This document shows positions 18,293 to 27,813 of a DNA stretch of 64,000 bases, piece after piece. The position numbers and the translations under genes are program-made. The notes under the pieces are model-generated. The model was not told the origin of the DNA, searched no databases, and saw only the letters and a list, made by a program, of their open reading frames with translations. Source of the stretch: Bosea vestrisii (GTDB taxonomy: Bacteria; Pseudomonadota; Alphaproteobacteria; Rhizobiales; Beijerinckiaceae); assembly GCF_030144325.1 (NCBI RefSeq), contig NZ_CP126307.1, forward strand, positions 2,418,001 to 2,482,000, in the 5' to 3' direction. Each line of letters begins with the position of its first letter. The first letter of the stretch is position 1.

Positions 18293-19083
18293 TGCGTATC
18301 GAAGCGAACGGCATTGCGATCGCCTTCGACGGCAAGCCAATCCTCACCGGGATCGACCTTACGCTGCGCCCCGGCGAGCTCGTCGGCCTGATCGGAGCCA
18401 ACGGTGCCGGCAAGACCACCTTGCTGCGCATCCTCGCCGACCTGCTGCCATCAGCGGCGGGCACGGTGCTCTATGATGGCAAGCCCGCAAGAACCCTGGG
18501 ACGCCGCGCCCTCGCGCAGCGGCTCGCCTTCCTCGCCCAGGGCGGCAGCGTGCAATGGCAGATGCGGGCGGAGGCCGTCGTCGCGCTCGGGCGCCTGCCG
18601 CATCGCCGCCCCTTCGCCGATCTCAGCGAAACCGACCAGACCGCGATCAGCAATGCCTTCGCCGCGACCGACGCGACCGCCTTCCGCGAGCGCAGCCTCG
18701 ACAGCCTCTCCGGCGGAGAGCGCATGCGCGTGCTGCTGGCGCGGGCATTGGCGGTCGAGGCGGAGATGCTGCTCGCCGACGAGCCGCTGGTCGGGCTCGA
18801 CCCGCGCCATCAGCTCGAGGCGATGGCGCTGTTCCGGCGCATCGCCGCCGCCGGCACCGGCGTCGTCGTCGTGCTGCACGACCTCTCGCTCGCCGGGCGC
18901 TTCTGCGACCGGCTCGCCCTCCTCGCTGGCGGACGGATCCTTGCGGACGGGCCGCCCGCCGCCGTGCTCGACGACGGCAATCTTGCCCGCGCCTTCGGCA
19001 TCGAGGTCGCACGCGGCGAGCGCGGCGGCGAACAATTCGTCCTGCCCTGGCAGGCTCTGAACCATGGAGAATCCCGCCGATGA
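18292..19083 (+). CDS. btuD: ATP-binding subunit of B12 ABC importer
   Basis: 263 residues. Walker A GANGAGKTT (about residues 38-46), Q-loop FLAQGG, signature LSGGERMRVLLARAL, Walker B MLLADEP with catalytic Glu, H-loop VVVLHD. The ATG overlaps the btuC TGA. It energises cobalamin import. Confidence 0.95.
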   Translation: MRIEANGIAIAFDGKPILTGIDLTLRPGELVGLIGANGAGKTTLLRILADLLPSAAGTVLYDGKPARTLGRRALAQRLAFLAQGGSVQWQMRAEAVVALGRLPHRRPFADLSETDQTAISNAFAATDATAFRERSLDSLSGGERMRVLLARALAVEAEMLLADEPLVGLDPRHQLEAMALFRRIAAAGTGVVVVLHDLSLAGRFCDRLALLAGGRILADGPPAAVLDDGNLARAFGIEVARGERGGEQFVLPWQALNHGESRR

Positions 19084-20087
19084 CGGCAGACGACGTGACC
19101 GGCCTGATCCGCGACGAGCTCGCTACCGTGACGACGCAGTGGAATCTCGGCACTTTCGGCGCCATCGCCGAATTCCTGCGCGATCCCGGTGAGCCGGTCG
19201 AACTCGGCGATGGAAAGAGCCGGCTCTTCGCCGTCACCGATCGCGGCGGCATCGGTTTCGATGATCTCTCGCAGGTGAAGCCTTTCGCCTCGGAGACCGC
19301 CGTCGGCCAGGGCTGGAGCCATCGCGTCGCGCTCTGTCTGCCGGAAGCGGCCTGCGCAATGAACCGGCGCAGCGTCCTGACCGAGCTCGGTCCCGACGCG
19401 GCAGCGCTGCGGCCGCAGGACCGTGCCGGCATCCTCTTCGACATGGGGCTCGGCACGCTGCAGGTCGACATCTGCATCCGCACCAACGATCCCGCGCTGG
19501 TCGCGACCTTGCGCTCCATCGCCGGCAGGAGCCTGTTCGAAGCCGGCAATCCGGCGATGGGAGCAATCGTGGCCAAGGGACCGCATCGTGTCTTCATCAC
19601 GCGGGCCGGCCGCTGCGAGGTCTACCAGCCGATCCCACCCGCCGACGGCAAGGGCCCGGAGGGGCCGCATACCCATGTGCTACCGCAATTGCTGCGCAGC
19701 GGACGCACCCATGCGGCGACCGAGCCGGTTCCGGAGGGCTGGGTGCCTGTCGCCCATCTCGTACCGGCCCATCCGCTCAAGGACGCGATGGCCCGGCCGA
19801 GGCCATGGGATGCCGCGGCGCATGAGCGCTTTCAGGCGCTACTCGCCGCCACCGGCGATCCCGAGCTCACGGCACTGAAGCAGCGGCTTCTGGAGGCGAT
19901 CCGCTCCGGCTCGGACCCAGCCGGTTTTCGGGAGCCGGCGAACAAGTTCGCTCGCCACACCGTTCGGGTCGCACTCCGGCAATTGCGGGCAGCTTCTACG
20001 CTGCCCGGCCTGTCGCGCTGGCTCGAAGCCTTCGACCGGCAGGAACCGGCGAGCGAAGACGGCGCCGACGCCTATGGGCATGCCTAG
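19080..20087 (+). CDS. Uncharacterised protein of the riboswitch operon (resembles DUF6925)
   Basis: 335 residues, no signal peptide or membrane segment seen. The start overlaps the btuD stop (ATGA), so the gene is translated from the riboswitch-controlled transcript. It has conserved-looking segments WSHRVALCLPEAACAMNRR, LGPDAAALRPQDRAGILFDMGLGTLQVDICIRT and KGPEGPHTHVLPQLLRSGRTHA; the PHTHVLP motif with nearby His could bind metal. I recall proteins of this kind labelled DUF6925 near B12 uptake genes in rhizobia; the label is from memory. No cobalamin-remodelling enzyme signature is visible. Position and His-motif suggest a role in B12 handling. Confidence 0.8.
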   Translation: MTADDVTGLIRDELATVTTQWNLGTFGAIAEFLRDPGEPVELGDGKSRLFAVTDRGGIGFDDLSQVKPFASETAVGQGWSHRVALCLPEAACAMNRRSVLTELGPDAAALRPQDRAGILFDMGLGTLQVDICIRTNDPALVATLRSIAGRSLFEAGNPAMGAIVAKGPHRVFITRAGRCEVYQPIPPADGKGPEGPHTHVLPQLLRSGRTHAATEPVPEGWVPVAHLVPAHPLKDAMARPRPWDAAAHERFQALLAATGDPELTALKQRLLEAIRSGSDPAGFREPANKFARHTVRVALRQLRAASTLPGLSRWLEAFDRQEPASEDGADAYGHA

Positions 20088-20175
20088 CCGGCAGGGTCGG
20101 CCGCTCTTCTGACCGGTCGTCTTTCGAATCTGTCGAAGCTAGAAGAAGGGAACCTCGTTCGGACAGGTGTCGGAT

Positions 20176-21783
20176 ATGACGTTGCGACTGAGCCGGTTCA
20201 CCACGCTCGTCTTCTGCCTTCTGGTTGCGCTCATCGCGGTTCCGCTGGCCTTCAGTTATCACTGGCTCTGGCTGCCCGGCCTGCTGGCGACGGTGTTGGC
20301 CTTGCTCGGGCTCTGGGACCTCGCCCAGAGCGAGCACGCGATCCGGCGCAACTATCCGGTGATTGGCCATATCCGCTGGTTCGCCGAGCTGGTCCGGCCC
20401 GAACTGCGCCAATACCTGTTCGAGGCGGACGAGGAAGCTGCGCCATTCTCGCGCTCGCAGCGCTCGCTGGTCTATCGCCGCGCCAAGAACCTCGCCGGCG
20501 ATCACCCGTTCGGCACGCTGCTCGACGTCTATCGCGAGGGCTACGAGTTCATCGGCCATTCGACCCGGCCGGCGCCGGTCTCCGACCCCGAGAGCTTCCG
20601 CATCACCATCGGCAACGACCAGTGCCGCCAGCCCTATTCGGCGTCGGTCTTCAACATCTCGGCGATGAGCTTCGGCTCGCTCTCGGCCAATGCGATCCGG
20701 GCGCTCAACACCGGCGCCCGCCTCGGCCGCTTCAGCCACGACACCGGCGAGGGCAGCATCAGCCCCTATCACCGCGAAGGTGGCGGCGACATCGTCTGGG
20801 AGGTGGCCAGCGGCTATTTCGGCTGCCGCGACGATGAGGGCCGCTTTGATCCCGAGCGCTTCGCCCGACAGGCCGTCGACGCGCAGGTCAAGATGATCGA
20901 GATCAAGCTGAGCCAGGGCGCCAAGCCCGGCCATGGCGGCATCCTGCCGGCGCCGAAGGTTACGCCCGAGATCGCGGCGACGCGTGGCGTGCCGGTCGGG
21001 CGCGACTGCATCTCGCCGCCGAGCCACAGTGCCTTCTCGACCCCGCTCGAGATGATGGCCTTCATCGCGCAATTGCGCGAGCTCTCGGGCGGCAAGCCCG
21101 TCGGCTTCAAGCTCTGCCTCGGCCACCCATGGGAGTTCATGGGCATGGTCAAGGCGATGCTGGAGAGCGGCATCGTGCCCGACTTCATCGTCATCGACGG
21201 CGCCGAGGGCGGCACCGGCGCCGCCCCTGTCGAGTTCAGCGACCATATCGGCCTGCCGATGCGCGAGGGCCTGCTCTTCGTCCACAATGTGCTGGTCGGC
21301 GCGGGCTTGCGCGACAGGATCAAGATCGGCGTGGCCGGGCGCATCGTCAGCGCCTTCGACATCGCCAGCGTGCTCGCGATAGGCGCCGACTGGGCCAATG
21401 CGGCGCGGGGCTTCATGTTCGCACTCGGGTGCGTCCAGTCCCTGTCCTGCAACACCAATCGCTGCCCGACCGGCGTCGCCACCCAGGATGCCGTCCGCCA
21501 ACGCGCGCTGGTCGTGCCGGACAAAGCGCAGCGCGTCCACCGCTTCCACGCCAACACGCTGCACGCGCTGGCCGACATGCTGGCGGCCGCCGGCCTGACC
21601 CATCCCGAAGAGCTCGGCCCGCACCATCTCGTCCGCCGCGTCAGCGCCACCGAGATCCGGCTCTTCTCCGACCTTCATGTCTTCCTCGAGCCCGGCGAGT
21701 TGGTGAGCGGGCACTGCGAGCACGCCTTCTATCGCCGCAACTGGGATCTCGCCCGCGCCGACAGTTTCGACAGATTGTCGTGA
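20176..21783 (+). CDS. Membrane-anchored FMN-binding glutamate-synthase-like protein
   Basis: About 535 residues. Two membrane segments at the N terminus (FTTLVFCLLVALIAVPLAF and LWLPGLLATVLALLGLW), then a full FMN/Fe-S domain of the glutamate-synthase large-subunit central region: FNISAMSFGSLSANAIRALNTGA, DTGEGSISPYH, HGGILPAPKVTPEIAATRGVP, DFIVIDGAEGGTGAAP, and CNTNRCPTGVATQD at the cluster loop. It lacks the amidotransferase domain, so it is a stand-alone YcgZ/'FMN-binding glutamate synthase family' protein rather than GltB; its substrate is unknown. A GTG at 20167 could be the start instead of ATG 20176. Confidence 0.9.
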   Translation: MTLRLSRFTTLVFCLLVALIAVPLAFSYHWLWLPGLLATVLALLGLWDLAQSEHAIRRNYPVIGHIRWFAELVRPELRQYLFEADEEAAPFSRSQRSLVYRRAKNLAGDHPFGTLLDVYREGYEFIGHSTRPAPVSDPESFRITIGNDQCRQPYSASVFNISAMSFGSLSANAIRALNTGARLGRFSHDTGEGSISPYHREGGGDIVWEVASGYFGCRDDEGRFDPERFARQAVDAQVKMIEIKLSQGAKPGHGGILPAPKVTPEIAATRGVPVGRDCISPPSHSAFSTPLEMMAFIAQLRELSGGKPVGFKLCLGHPWEFMGMVKAMLESGIVPDFIVIDGAEGGTGAAPVEFSDHIGLPMREGLLFVHNVLVGAGLRDRIKIGVAGRIVSAFDIASVLAIGADWANAARGFMFALGCVQSLSCNTNRCPTGVATQDAVRQRALVVPDKAQRVHRFHANTLHALADMLAAAGLTHPEELGPHHLVRRVSATEIRLFSDLHVFLEPGELVSGHCEHAFYRRNWDLARADSFDRLS

Positions 21784-21946
21784 ACAGGTTCACGCAAGAA
21801 CAAGAAAAAACATCCGGCCCGGAGTGCAGGTCCGTAACAAGACCGTAGCCTTCCCGGCAGAAAGTGCACAGTATCGACGCGGGATAGAGTTGCGCGTGCT
21901 GCAGTTGGCGATCGCGGCCGAGCGAGGCGGCGAAGAGGAGTGGCCT

Positions 21947-23107
21947 ATGTCTGAGCGTTCACGGATGGCGCGTCTGAAGCGGATCTCTTCGGCCTTGCAT
22001 CTCCCCGTCATGGCGTTCGCAGCCGCCTTCGTCTTCGGACCGGAGACAAGCGCCCTCGCCCAACAGCCTGCGCCCGCAGCCGTCCCGGTCGGCACCGTCA
22101 CCGCCGAGAAGCGCGCGATCACGCAATCAGCCGATTTCGTCGGGCGCATCGAAGCCGTCAACCGCGTCGACATCCGCGCCCGCGTCACCGGCTATCTCGA
22201 GGACGTTCTGTTCAAGGATGGCGCGACCGTCACCGAGGGCACGCCGCTCTTCCGCATCGAGCGCCCGCCGTTCGAAGCGGCCGTCGAGCAGGCGCAGGGC
22301 GCGCTGGAGCGGGCCCAGGGCACCCTGCAGAACGCCAGCCTGCAGCGCCAGCGCGCCGAGGACCTGCTGCGCACCAGCGCCGGTTCGGTCGCGATCCGCG
22401 ACCAGCGCGTCGCCGAGGAAAAGGGTGCGCAGGGCGACGAGACCACTGCCGCCGCCAATCTGAAGACCGCACAGATCAACCTCGGCTACACCGAGATCAA
22501 GGCGCCGATCTCCGGCCGCATCGGCCGGACGAAGCTGACCAAGGGCAATGTCGTCGGGCCCGATAGCGGCGTGCTGGCGCAGATCGTCAGCGACGATCCG
22601 ATGTACGTCACCTTCCCGGTCAGCCAGCGCGAATTCCTGGCGCTGAAGACGAACCGGCTGCCGGCCGACGGCGCCGCCCCGCTCGTCAGTCTCAAATTCT
22701 CGGACGGCTCGACCTATGACCAGAAGGGCCGCGTCGACTTCGTCGACGTCTCGGTCGAGCGCGCCACCGATACCGTGCTGGTGCGCGCCACCCTGCCCAA
22801 CCCGACAGGCAAGCTCCTCGACGGCACGCTGGTGCGCGTCGCCGTCCAGGCCGACAAGAGCGAGGAGAAGGTGCTGGTTCCACAATCGGCGCTGATCGCC
22901 GACCAGCAGGGTTCCTATGTCTTCGCGGTCGAGGACGGCAAGGCGGTGGCCAAACGCGTCAAAGTCGGCGCCGAGGCGGGTGCCTATGTCGTGATAGATC
23001 AAGGGCTCGCCGGCAACGAGCAGATCATCATCCAGGGCCTGCAGAACCTCCGGCCCGGCGTGCCGGTGCTGGCTTCGCCCGTGACCCCGCCGGTCGGCCG
23101 GAGCTGA
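21947..23107 (+). CDS. RND efflux periplasmic adaptor (membrane fusion protein)
   Basis: 386 residues. Signal/anchor region (LPVMAFAAAFVFGPETSALAQ), then the MFP order: FVGRIEAVNRVDIRARVTGYLEDVLFKDGATVTEGTPLFRIE (lipoyl half), alpha-hairpin with LEKAQ-type repeats (VEQAQGALERAQGTL), second half of the lipoyl domain (LGYTEIKAPISGRIGRTKLTKGNVVGP), and beta-barrel. It couples the inner-membrane pump to an outer-membrane channel. ATG 21947 follows GAGGAG by six bases. The RND pump starts four bases after its stop. No TolC-like gene or local regulator is present. Confidence 0.93.
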   Translation: MSERSRMARLKRISSALHLPVMAFAAAFVFGPETSALAQQPAPAAVPVGTVTAEKRAITQSADFVGRIEAVNRVDIRARVTGYLEDVLFKDGATVTEGTPLFRIERPPFEAAVEQAQGALERAQGTLQNASLQRQRAEDLLRTSAGSVAIRDQRVAEEKGAQGDETTAAANLKTAQINLGYTEIKAPISGRIGRTKLTKGNVVGPDSGVLAQIVSDDPMYVTFPVSQREFLALKTNRLPADGAAPLVSLKFSDGSTYDQKGRVDFVDVSVERATDTVLVRATLPNPTGKLLDGTLVRVAVQADKSEEKVLVPQSALIADQQGSYVFAVEDGKAVAKRVKVGAEAGAYVVIDQGLAGNEQIIIQGLQNLRPGVPVLASPVTPPVGRS

Positions 23108-23111
23108 GCCG

Positions 23112-26100
23112 ATGTTGAGCTCCGTCTTCGTCGACCGCCCGCGGCTGTCCATCGTCATTGCGCTCATCACGACAATCGCCGGGTTGATCTCGCTCTTCGC
23201 CATCCCGGTGGCGCAGTATCCCGACATCGTGCCGCCGCAGATCTCGGTACGGGCCTCCTACCCGGGCGCCTCGGCTGCCGTGGTCGAGCAGACCGTGGCC
23301 CAGCCAATCGAGGCCCAGATCGTCGGCACCGACAAGATGCTCTACATGAAGAGCGTCAGCGGCAATGACGGCAGCTATTCGCTGCAGGTCTCGTTCGAGC
23401 TCGGCACCAACCCCGACATCAACAACGTCAACGTCAACAACCGCGTGCAGCTCGCTTTGTCCAAGCTACCGCAGGAGGTCCAGCGCAGCGGCGTCGTCGT
23501 CAAGAAGCAGTCCTCGGCCCTGCTCGGCGTCATCGCCGTCTATGCGCCCAAGGGCAATTACGACACGCTCTTCGTCTCGAACTACGTCACGATCAACCTG
23601 CTCGACGCGATCAAGTCCACCACCGGCGTCGGCGATGCCGCGCTGTTCGGCGCGCAGGATTACGCCATCAGGGCCTGGGTCCGCACCGACAGCCTGACCG
23701 GCCTCAACCTCACAACCGGCGACATCATCGCCGCCATCCAGGGCCAGAACGCACAAGCCGCTGTCGGGCGCATCGGTGCGCGCCCGATCTCGGACGACCA
23801 GCAACTGCAGCTCAACATCCAGACCAAGGGTCGCCTGACCTCGCCGGAGGAGTTCGGCAAGATCGTGCTGCGCACCAACGCCGACGGTTCGGTGCTGCGG
23901 CTCTCGGACGTAGCTCGCCTCGAACTCGGCGCCGCCAATCTCGACCGCGACACCAGGCTGAACGGCGGCCCGGCCGTGCTGATCGGCGTCTACCAGGCAC
24001 CCGGCGCCAACGCCCTCACTGCCCTCGACGCGGTCAAGAAGACGATCGGCGACCTCGAGAAATCCTTCCCCGATGGCCTCGCCTGGAAGGTCACCTACGA
24101 CCCGACCGCCTTCGTCACCGCCACGATCCACGAGGTGCAGAAGACGCTGATCGAGGCCTTCGTCCTCGTCGTCCTCGTCGTCTATCTGTTCCTCGGCAAT
24201 CTGCGGGCGACGCTGATCCCGACCATCGCCGTGCCGGTGAGCCTGGTCGGCGCCTTCATCGTGCTCAACGCCATCGGCTATTCCGCCAACACCGTCTCGC
24301 TGCTCGCCGTGGTTCTCGCCATCGGCATCGTCGTCGACGACGCGATCGTCGTCATCGAGAATGTCGAGCGCGTGATGGAGGAGCACCCCGAGCTGACGCC
24401 GGCCGAGGCGACGAAGCGCGCCATGGGCGAGATCGTCGCCCCGATCATCGCGATCACGCTGGTGCTGCTCTCGGTCTTCGTGCCGGTCGCCTTCATCCCT
24501 GGCATCTCCGGCGAGCTCTTCCGGCAGTTCGCTGTCACCGTCGCGGTCGCGATGGTGCTGTCCGCCATCAACGCGCTGACCCTGTCGCCGGCGCTCTGCG
24601 CCATCCTGCTGAAGCCTCACCATGGGCCGCGGCGAGGGCCGATCGGCTATGTCATGCGCGGCATCGACTGGACGCGCGACCGCTACGGCTCCGCCGTGGC
24701 GCGTCTCGTGCGCGTCGCGCTCATCAGCATCGCCCTGACCGCAGCCTTCGGCGCCGGCATCTATGCGATGGGACGGATCACCCCCACCGGCTTCCTGCCG
24801 GAGGACGACCAGGGCGCCTTCTTCGTCGTCGCCCAGTTGCCTGACGGCGCCTCGATCGGGCGTACGTCGACCCTCGCCACCGAAGTCGAGGCCATCCTGA
24901 AGACGGAGAAGGCGATCGCGGATTATTCCACGGTCATCGGCCTCAACTTCATCGACAACTATTCCCAGCCCAATGCCGGCTTCTTCGTGGTGACGCTGAA
25001 GCCGTTCGACGAGCGCAAAAGCGCGGAGGATTCGGCTTCGGCGGTCATCGCCCGGCTCGCGCAGAAATTCCGTTCGGTGCGCGACGGTAACGTCGTTCCG
25101 GTCGCGCCCCCGCCGATCATCGGCCTCGGCAGCGGCGGCGGCTTCAGCTATGTCCTGATGGACATGGGCTCGTCCGATCCCAAGGCGCTCGGCCAAGCAC
25201 TGCGCGGCCTCACCGTTGCCGCCAATCAGGACCCGCAATTGCGGCGGGTGTTCTCGACCTTCTCCGACTCGGCGCCCTCGATCTATCTCGACATCGACCG
25301 CGACAAGGTCCAGATTCTCGGCGTCGCACTGAGCGACGTCTTCCAGGCCCTGCAGGCCTCGCTCGGCGGCTACTACGTCAACGACATGAATCTGTTCGGC
25401 CGAACCTGGCAGGTCCAGGTCCAGGCCGAGGGCACCGATCGCGCCTCCGTCAACGACATCTACCGCATCAATGTCCGCAGCAAATCCGGCGACATGGTGC
25501 CGCTGCGTAGCTTCGTTGAGGCCAAGGTTGTCGTCGGCCCGCAAGCGCTGATCCGTTACAACAACCGCCTCGCAGTGACGCTGCAGGGCTCGCCCGCCCC
25601 GGGCGTCTCCTCCGGCCAGGCGCTGAAGGCGATGGAGACGGTCGCGGCCAAGACGCTGTCCCAGGGCTATCGCGGCGAATGGACAGATGTCTCCTTCCAG
25701 GAGAAGCGGGCCGAGGGACAAACGGGGATGATCCTCGCCTTCGCGCTGCTCTTCGCCTACCTCTTCCTGGTCGCGCTCTATGAAAGCTGGACCATCCCTG
25801 TGCCGGTGCTGCTCTCGGTGGCGGTCGCTGTGCTCGGTGCCTTCGTCGCGATCGTCATCGCCGGGTTGACGCTCGACCTCTATGCCCAGATCGGCATCGT
25901 CGTGCTGATCGGCCTCGCCGCCAAGAACGGCATCCTGATCGTCGAGTTCGCCAAGGAACTGCGCGAGAAGGGACACCCGCTCCTGCATGCGGCGACGGAA
26001 GGCGCGCGGCTACGCTTCCGCCCGGTGATGATGACGTCCTTCGCCTTCATCCTCGGCCTGCTGCCGCTCGTCATCGCCGAAGGGCCGTCAAAACTCGCCA

Positions 26101-26246
26101 GGCGCGATGTCGGCACGCCCGTCTTCGGCGGCATGCTGTTCGCGTCCTTCCTCGGTATCTTCGTGATCCCGGCGCTCTATGTCGTCTTCCAGGGATTGCG
26201 CGAGCGCCTGCGGCCATCGACCCGGCCCAAGGAGGAGCAGGTCTAA
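23112..26246 (+). CDS. RND multidrug efflux pump, HAE1 family (AcrB/MexB-like)
   Basis: 1044 residues, the expected length. It begins with MLSSVFVDRPRLSIVIALI (TM1). The proton-relay Asp pair lies in AIGIVVDDAIVVIENVER (TM4) and the Lys partner in IGLAAKNGILIVEFAKEL (TM10). Two large periplasmic loops follow TM1 and TM7 (ITPTGFLPEDDQGAFFVVAQLPDGAS). It extrudes hydrophobic/amphipathic drugs by proton antiport as a trimer. It forms a two-gene unit with the adaptor. Confidence 0.96.
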   Translation: MLSSVFVDRPRLSIVIALITTIAGLISLFAIPVAQYPDIVPPQISVRASYPGASAAVVEQTVAQPIEAQIVGTDKMLYMKSVSGNDGSYSLQVSFELGTNPDINNVNVNNRVQLALSKLPQEVQRSGVVVKKQSSALLGVIAVYAPKGNYDTLFVSNYVTINLLDAIKSTTGVGDAALFGAQDYAIRAWVRTDSLTGLNLTTGDIIAAIQGQNAQAAVGRIGARPISDDQQLQLNIQTKGRLTSPEEFGKIVLRTNADGSVLRLSDVARLELGAANLDRDTRLNGGPAVLIGVYQAPGANALTALDAVKKTIGDLEKSFPDGLAWKVTYDPTAFVTATIHEVQKTLIEAFVLVVLVVYLFLGNLRATLIPTIAVPVSLVGAFIVLNAIGYSANTVSLLAVVLAIGIVVDDAIVVIENVERVMEEHPELTPAEATKRAMGEIVAPIIAITLVLLSVFVPVAFIPGISGELFRQFAVTVAVAMVLSAINALTLSPALCAILLKPHHGPRRGPIGYVMRGIDWTRDRYGSAVARLVRVALISIALTAAFGAGIYAMGRITPTGFLPEDDQGAFFVVAQLPDGASIGRTSTLATEVEAILKTEKAIADYSTVIGLNFIDNYSQPNAGFFVVTLKPFDERKSAEDSASAVIARLAQKFRSVRDGNVVPVAPPPIIGLGSGGGFSYVLMDMGSSDPKALGQALRGLTVAANQDPQLRRVFSTFSDSAPSIYLDIDRDKVQILGVALSDVFQALQASLGGYYVNDMNLFGRTWQVQVQAEGTDRASVNDIYRINVRSKSGDMVPLRSFVEAKVVVGPQALIRYNNRLAVTLQGSPAPGVSSGQALKAMETVAAKTLSQGYRGEWTDVSFQEKRAEGQTGMILAFALLFAYLFLVALYESWTIPVPVLLSVAVAVLGAFVAIVIAGLTLDLYAQIGIVVLIGLAAKNGILIVEFAKELREKGHPLLHAATEGARLRFRPVMMTSFAFILGLLPLVIAEGPSKLARRDVGTPVFGGMLFASFLGIFVIPALYVVFQGLRERLRPSTRPKEEQV

Positions 26247-26403
26247 AACCCGACATGAGGCGCGCCTCGGTGGAACGATACGCTCTCTGTCTGGTTTGAC
26301 TTTGACCCAGGTGAAGCTCTCCGGTCCTCGGGCTCCGTCCCACGATCGTCCGCACACGCTGCCGCTTCACGTCTGGGAAGATCGTCTGCTTGAGGAGACA
26401 CTG

Positions 26404-26808
26404 ATGCAGCTACCACATGGTGCCGTTGTCGCGCTGGTCGATGGGAAGCATTTCGAGCTTCATCGCAACAGCGGAGACGAAGCGAGCCCAATTCTCTCAT
26501 CGATGGCGTCGCCCGATCTGGACGAGAGCAATAAGGGTGGGGGCGCTGGACGGGACTCGAGTTCTGCCAATCCGACAGGCCACCAGATCGATGAGGATGC
26601 CCACGCTGCCGCTGCAACCGAATGGCTTAATCAGCAGGTCCTCGGCCACAAGATTCAGAAGCTGATCATTGTCGCTTCGCCGCGGACCCTGGGCGAGATG
26701 CGAAGGCATTATCACAAGCAGCTCGAAGTCGCCCTCGTGGCGGACCTATCGAAGGATCTGATTGGAACGAGCGGACCCGATCTTATGGCAGCTCTTCAAG
26801 CCGCCTGA
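26404..26808 (+). CDS. Host-attachment-like protein (baeRF family)
   Basis: 134 residues from ATG 26404 (GAGGAG six bases upstream). The opening LPHGAVVALVDGKHFELHRNSG and the C-terminal LIIVASPRTLGEMRRHYHKQLEVALVADLSKDL match the 'host attachment protein' family, now classed with bacterial archaeo-eukaryotic release factor (baeRF)-like domains. They may act near the ribosome or in RNA handling; the historical name is not functional evidence. An upstream longer frame is rejected because its start lies inside the RND gene. About 180 gene-free bases separate it from the next, convergent operon. Confidence 0.75.
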   Translation: MQLPHGAVVALVDGKHFELHRNSGDEASPILSSMASPDLDESNKGGGAGRDSSSANPTGHQIDEDAHAAAATEWLNQQVLGHKIQKLIIVASPRTLGEMRRHYHKQLEVALVADLSKDLIGTSGPDLMAALQAA

Positions 26809-26989
26809 GCCGGTTCATGGCGTCGGCGCGACTTTTGGGTCACGCCGACGCTCACCCTGAACAGACTCTGACCGTCATTCGATGTCGGTTCAGTCCGGCC
26901 GAACTTGTCTCAATTGTCGCGGCCGCCACCGAGGTGGCCTCTTCGGAGCGCTTTCGACGCTTCTTGCCGGAGGTATCGGTGGGATCGCC

Positions 26990-27799
26990 CTAAGGATGCT
27001 TTCCAGAGAATGACGGCGCCCGCTTCTCGAGGAACGCATTCATGCCTTCCCTGAAATCGTCGCTCATATAGCACATCAGGATCAGGCGATCGCCCTCGTC
27101 ACGCGGGATCGCAGGTCTGAGACGGCGCAGCGCCTGCTTCGTTGCCTGCAGCGTCAGCGGCGCATGCCCGGCGACGAGGCGCGCCAGTTCCTGCGCACGA
27201 GGCATGACGTCGGCAGGCTCAGCCACCACTTCGCTGACGAGTCCGATCGAGAGCGCCTCCGGTGCCTCGAACAGCCGCGCCGTGAAAATCAGCTCCTTCA
27301 GCCGCGCGGTCCCGAGCAGCTCGGCGAAGCGGGCGTAGTTGGACATCGACAGGCAGTTGCCGAGCGTGCGGGCGATCGGGAAGCCGAACCTGGAATTGCT
27401 TGCCGCGATGCGCAGGTCGCAGCTGCCAGCAATCGCCGCTCCGCCACCGGTGCAGGCGCCGGCGATCGCCGCAATGGTCGGCGCGCGGCAGGTCTCCAGC
27501 GCGCCGAGCACGCGGTCGATGCGTGCCTCGTAGCCAAGCGCGTCTTCCGGGGTGCTGAACGCGCGGAACTGCGCGATGTCGGTGCCCGCAGCGAAGGCCC
27601 GCCCACCGGCGCCGGTGAGGATCACCGCCCGGATCGAGGTGTCGGCATTCACCGTCTCGCAAATCTCGACGAGCCGCTCATACATCTCGAATGTGAAGGC
27701 GTTGCGGGCTTCGGGGCGGTTGAAGGTGACCGTCGCGATGCCGTCCGCAACGTCGTAGAGGATCGTCGGCGCAACTTCCGTCTTGGCGCTGTCGGACAT
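26990..27799 (-). CDS. Crotonase-superfamily protein lacking both hydratase glutamates
   Basis: 269 residues with the crotonase fold: GIATVTFNRPEARNAF, oxyanion-hole segments RAFAAGTDIAQF and ACTGGGAAIAGSCDLRIA. In enoyl-CoA hydratases two Glu do the acid/base work (GGGxE... and FGxPE). Here these positions read GGGAA and FGFPI, so both are missing, and a different CoA-ester reaction (isomerase, decarboxylase, hydrolase or lyase) is likely. It is the last of three co-directional genes with a second crotonase and a class III CoA-transferase. Automatic labels would say enoyl-CoA hydratase. Confidence 0.88.
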   Translation of the reverse strand: MSDSAKTEVAPTILYDVADGIATVTFNRPEARNAFTFEMYERLVEICETVNADTSIRAVILTGAGGRAFAAGTDIAQFRAFSTPEDALGYEARIDRVLGALETCRAPTIAAIAGACTGGGAAIAGSCDLRIAASNSRFGFPIARTLGNCLSMSNYARFAELLGTARLKELIFTARLFEAPEALSIGLVSEVVAEPADVMPRAQELARLVAGHAPLTLQATKQALRRLRPAIPRDEGDRLILMCYMSDDFREGMNAFLEKRAPSFSGKHP

Positions 27800-27813
27800 C
27801 GTCGTTCCCTCGC

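Noticed and set aside
23466..25988. 840-codon open frame on the strand opposite the RND pump
   Set aside because: The composition (Asp/Arg/Gly/His-rich, no domain) is that of a GC-skew shadow; the plus-strand frame encodes a full AcrB-like pump.
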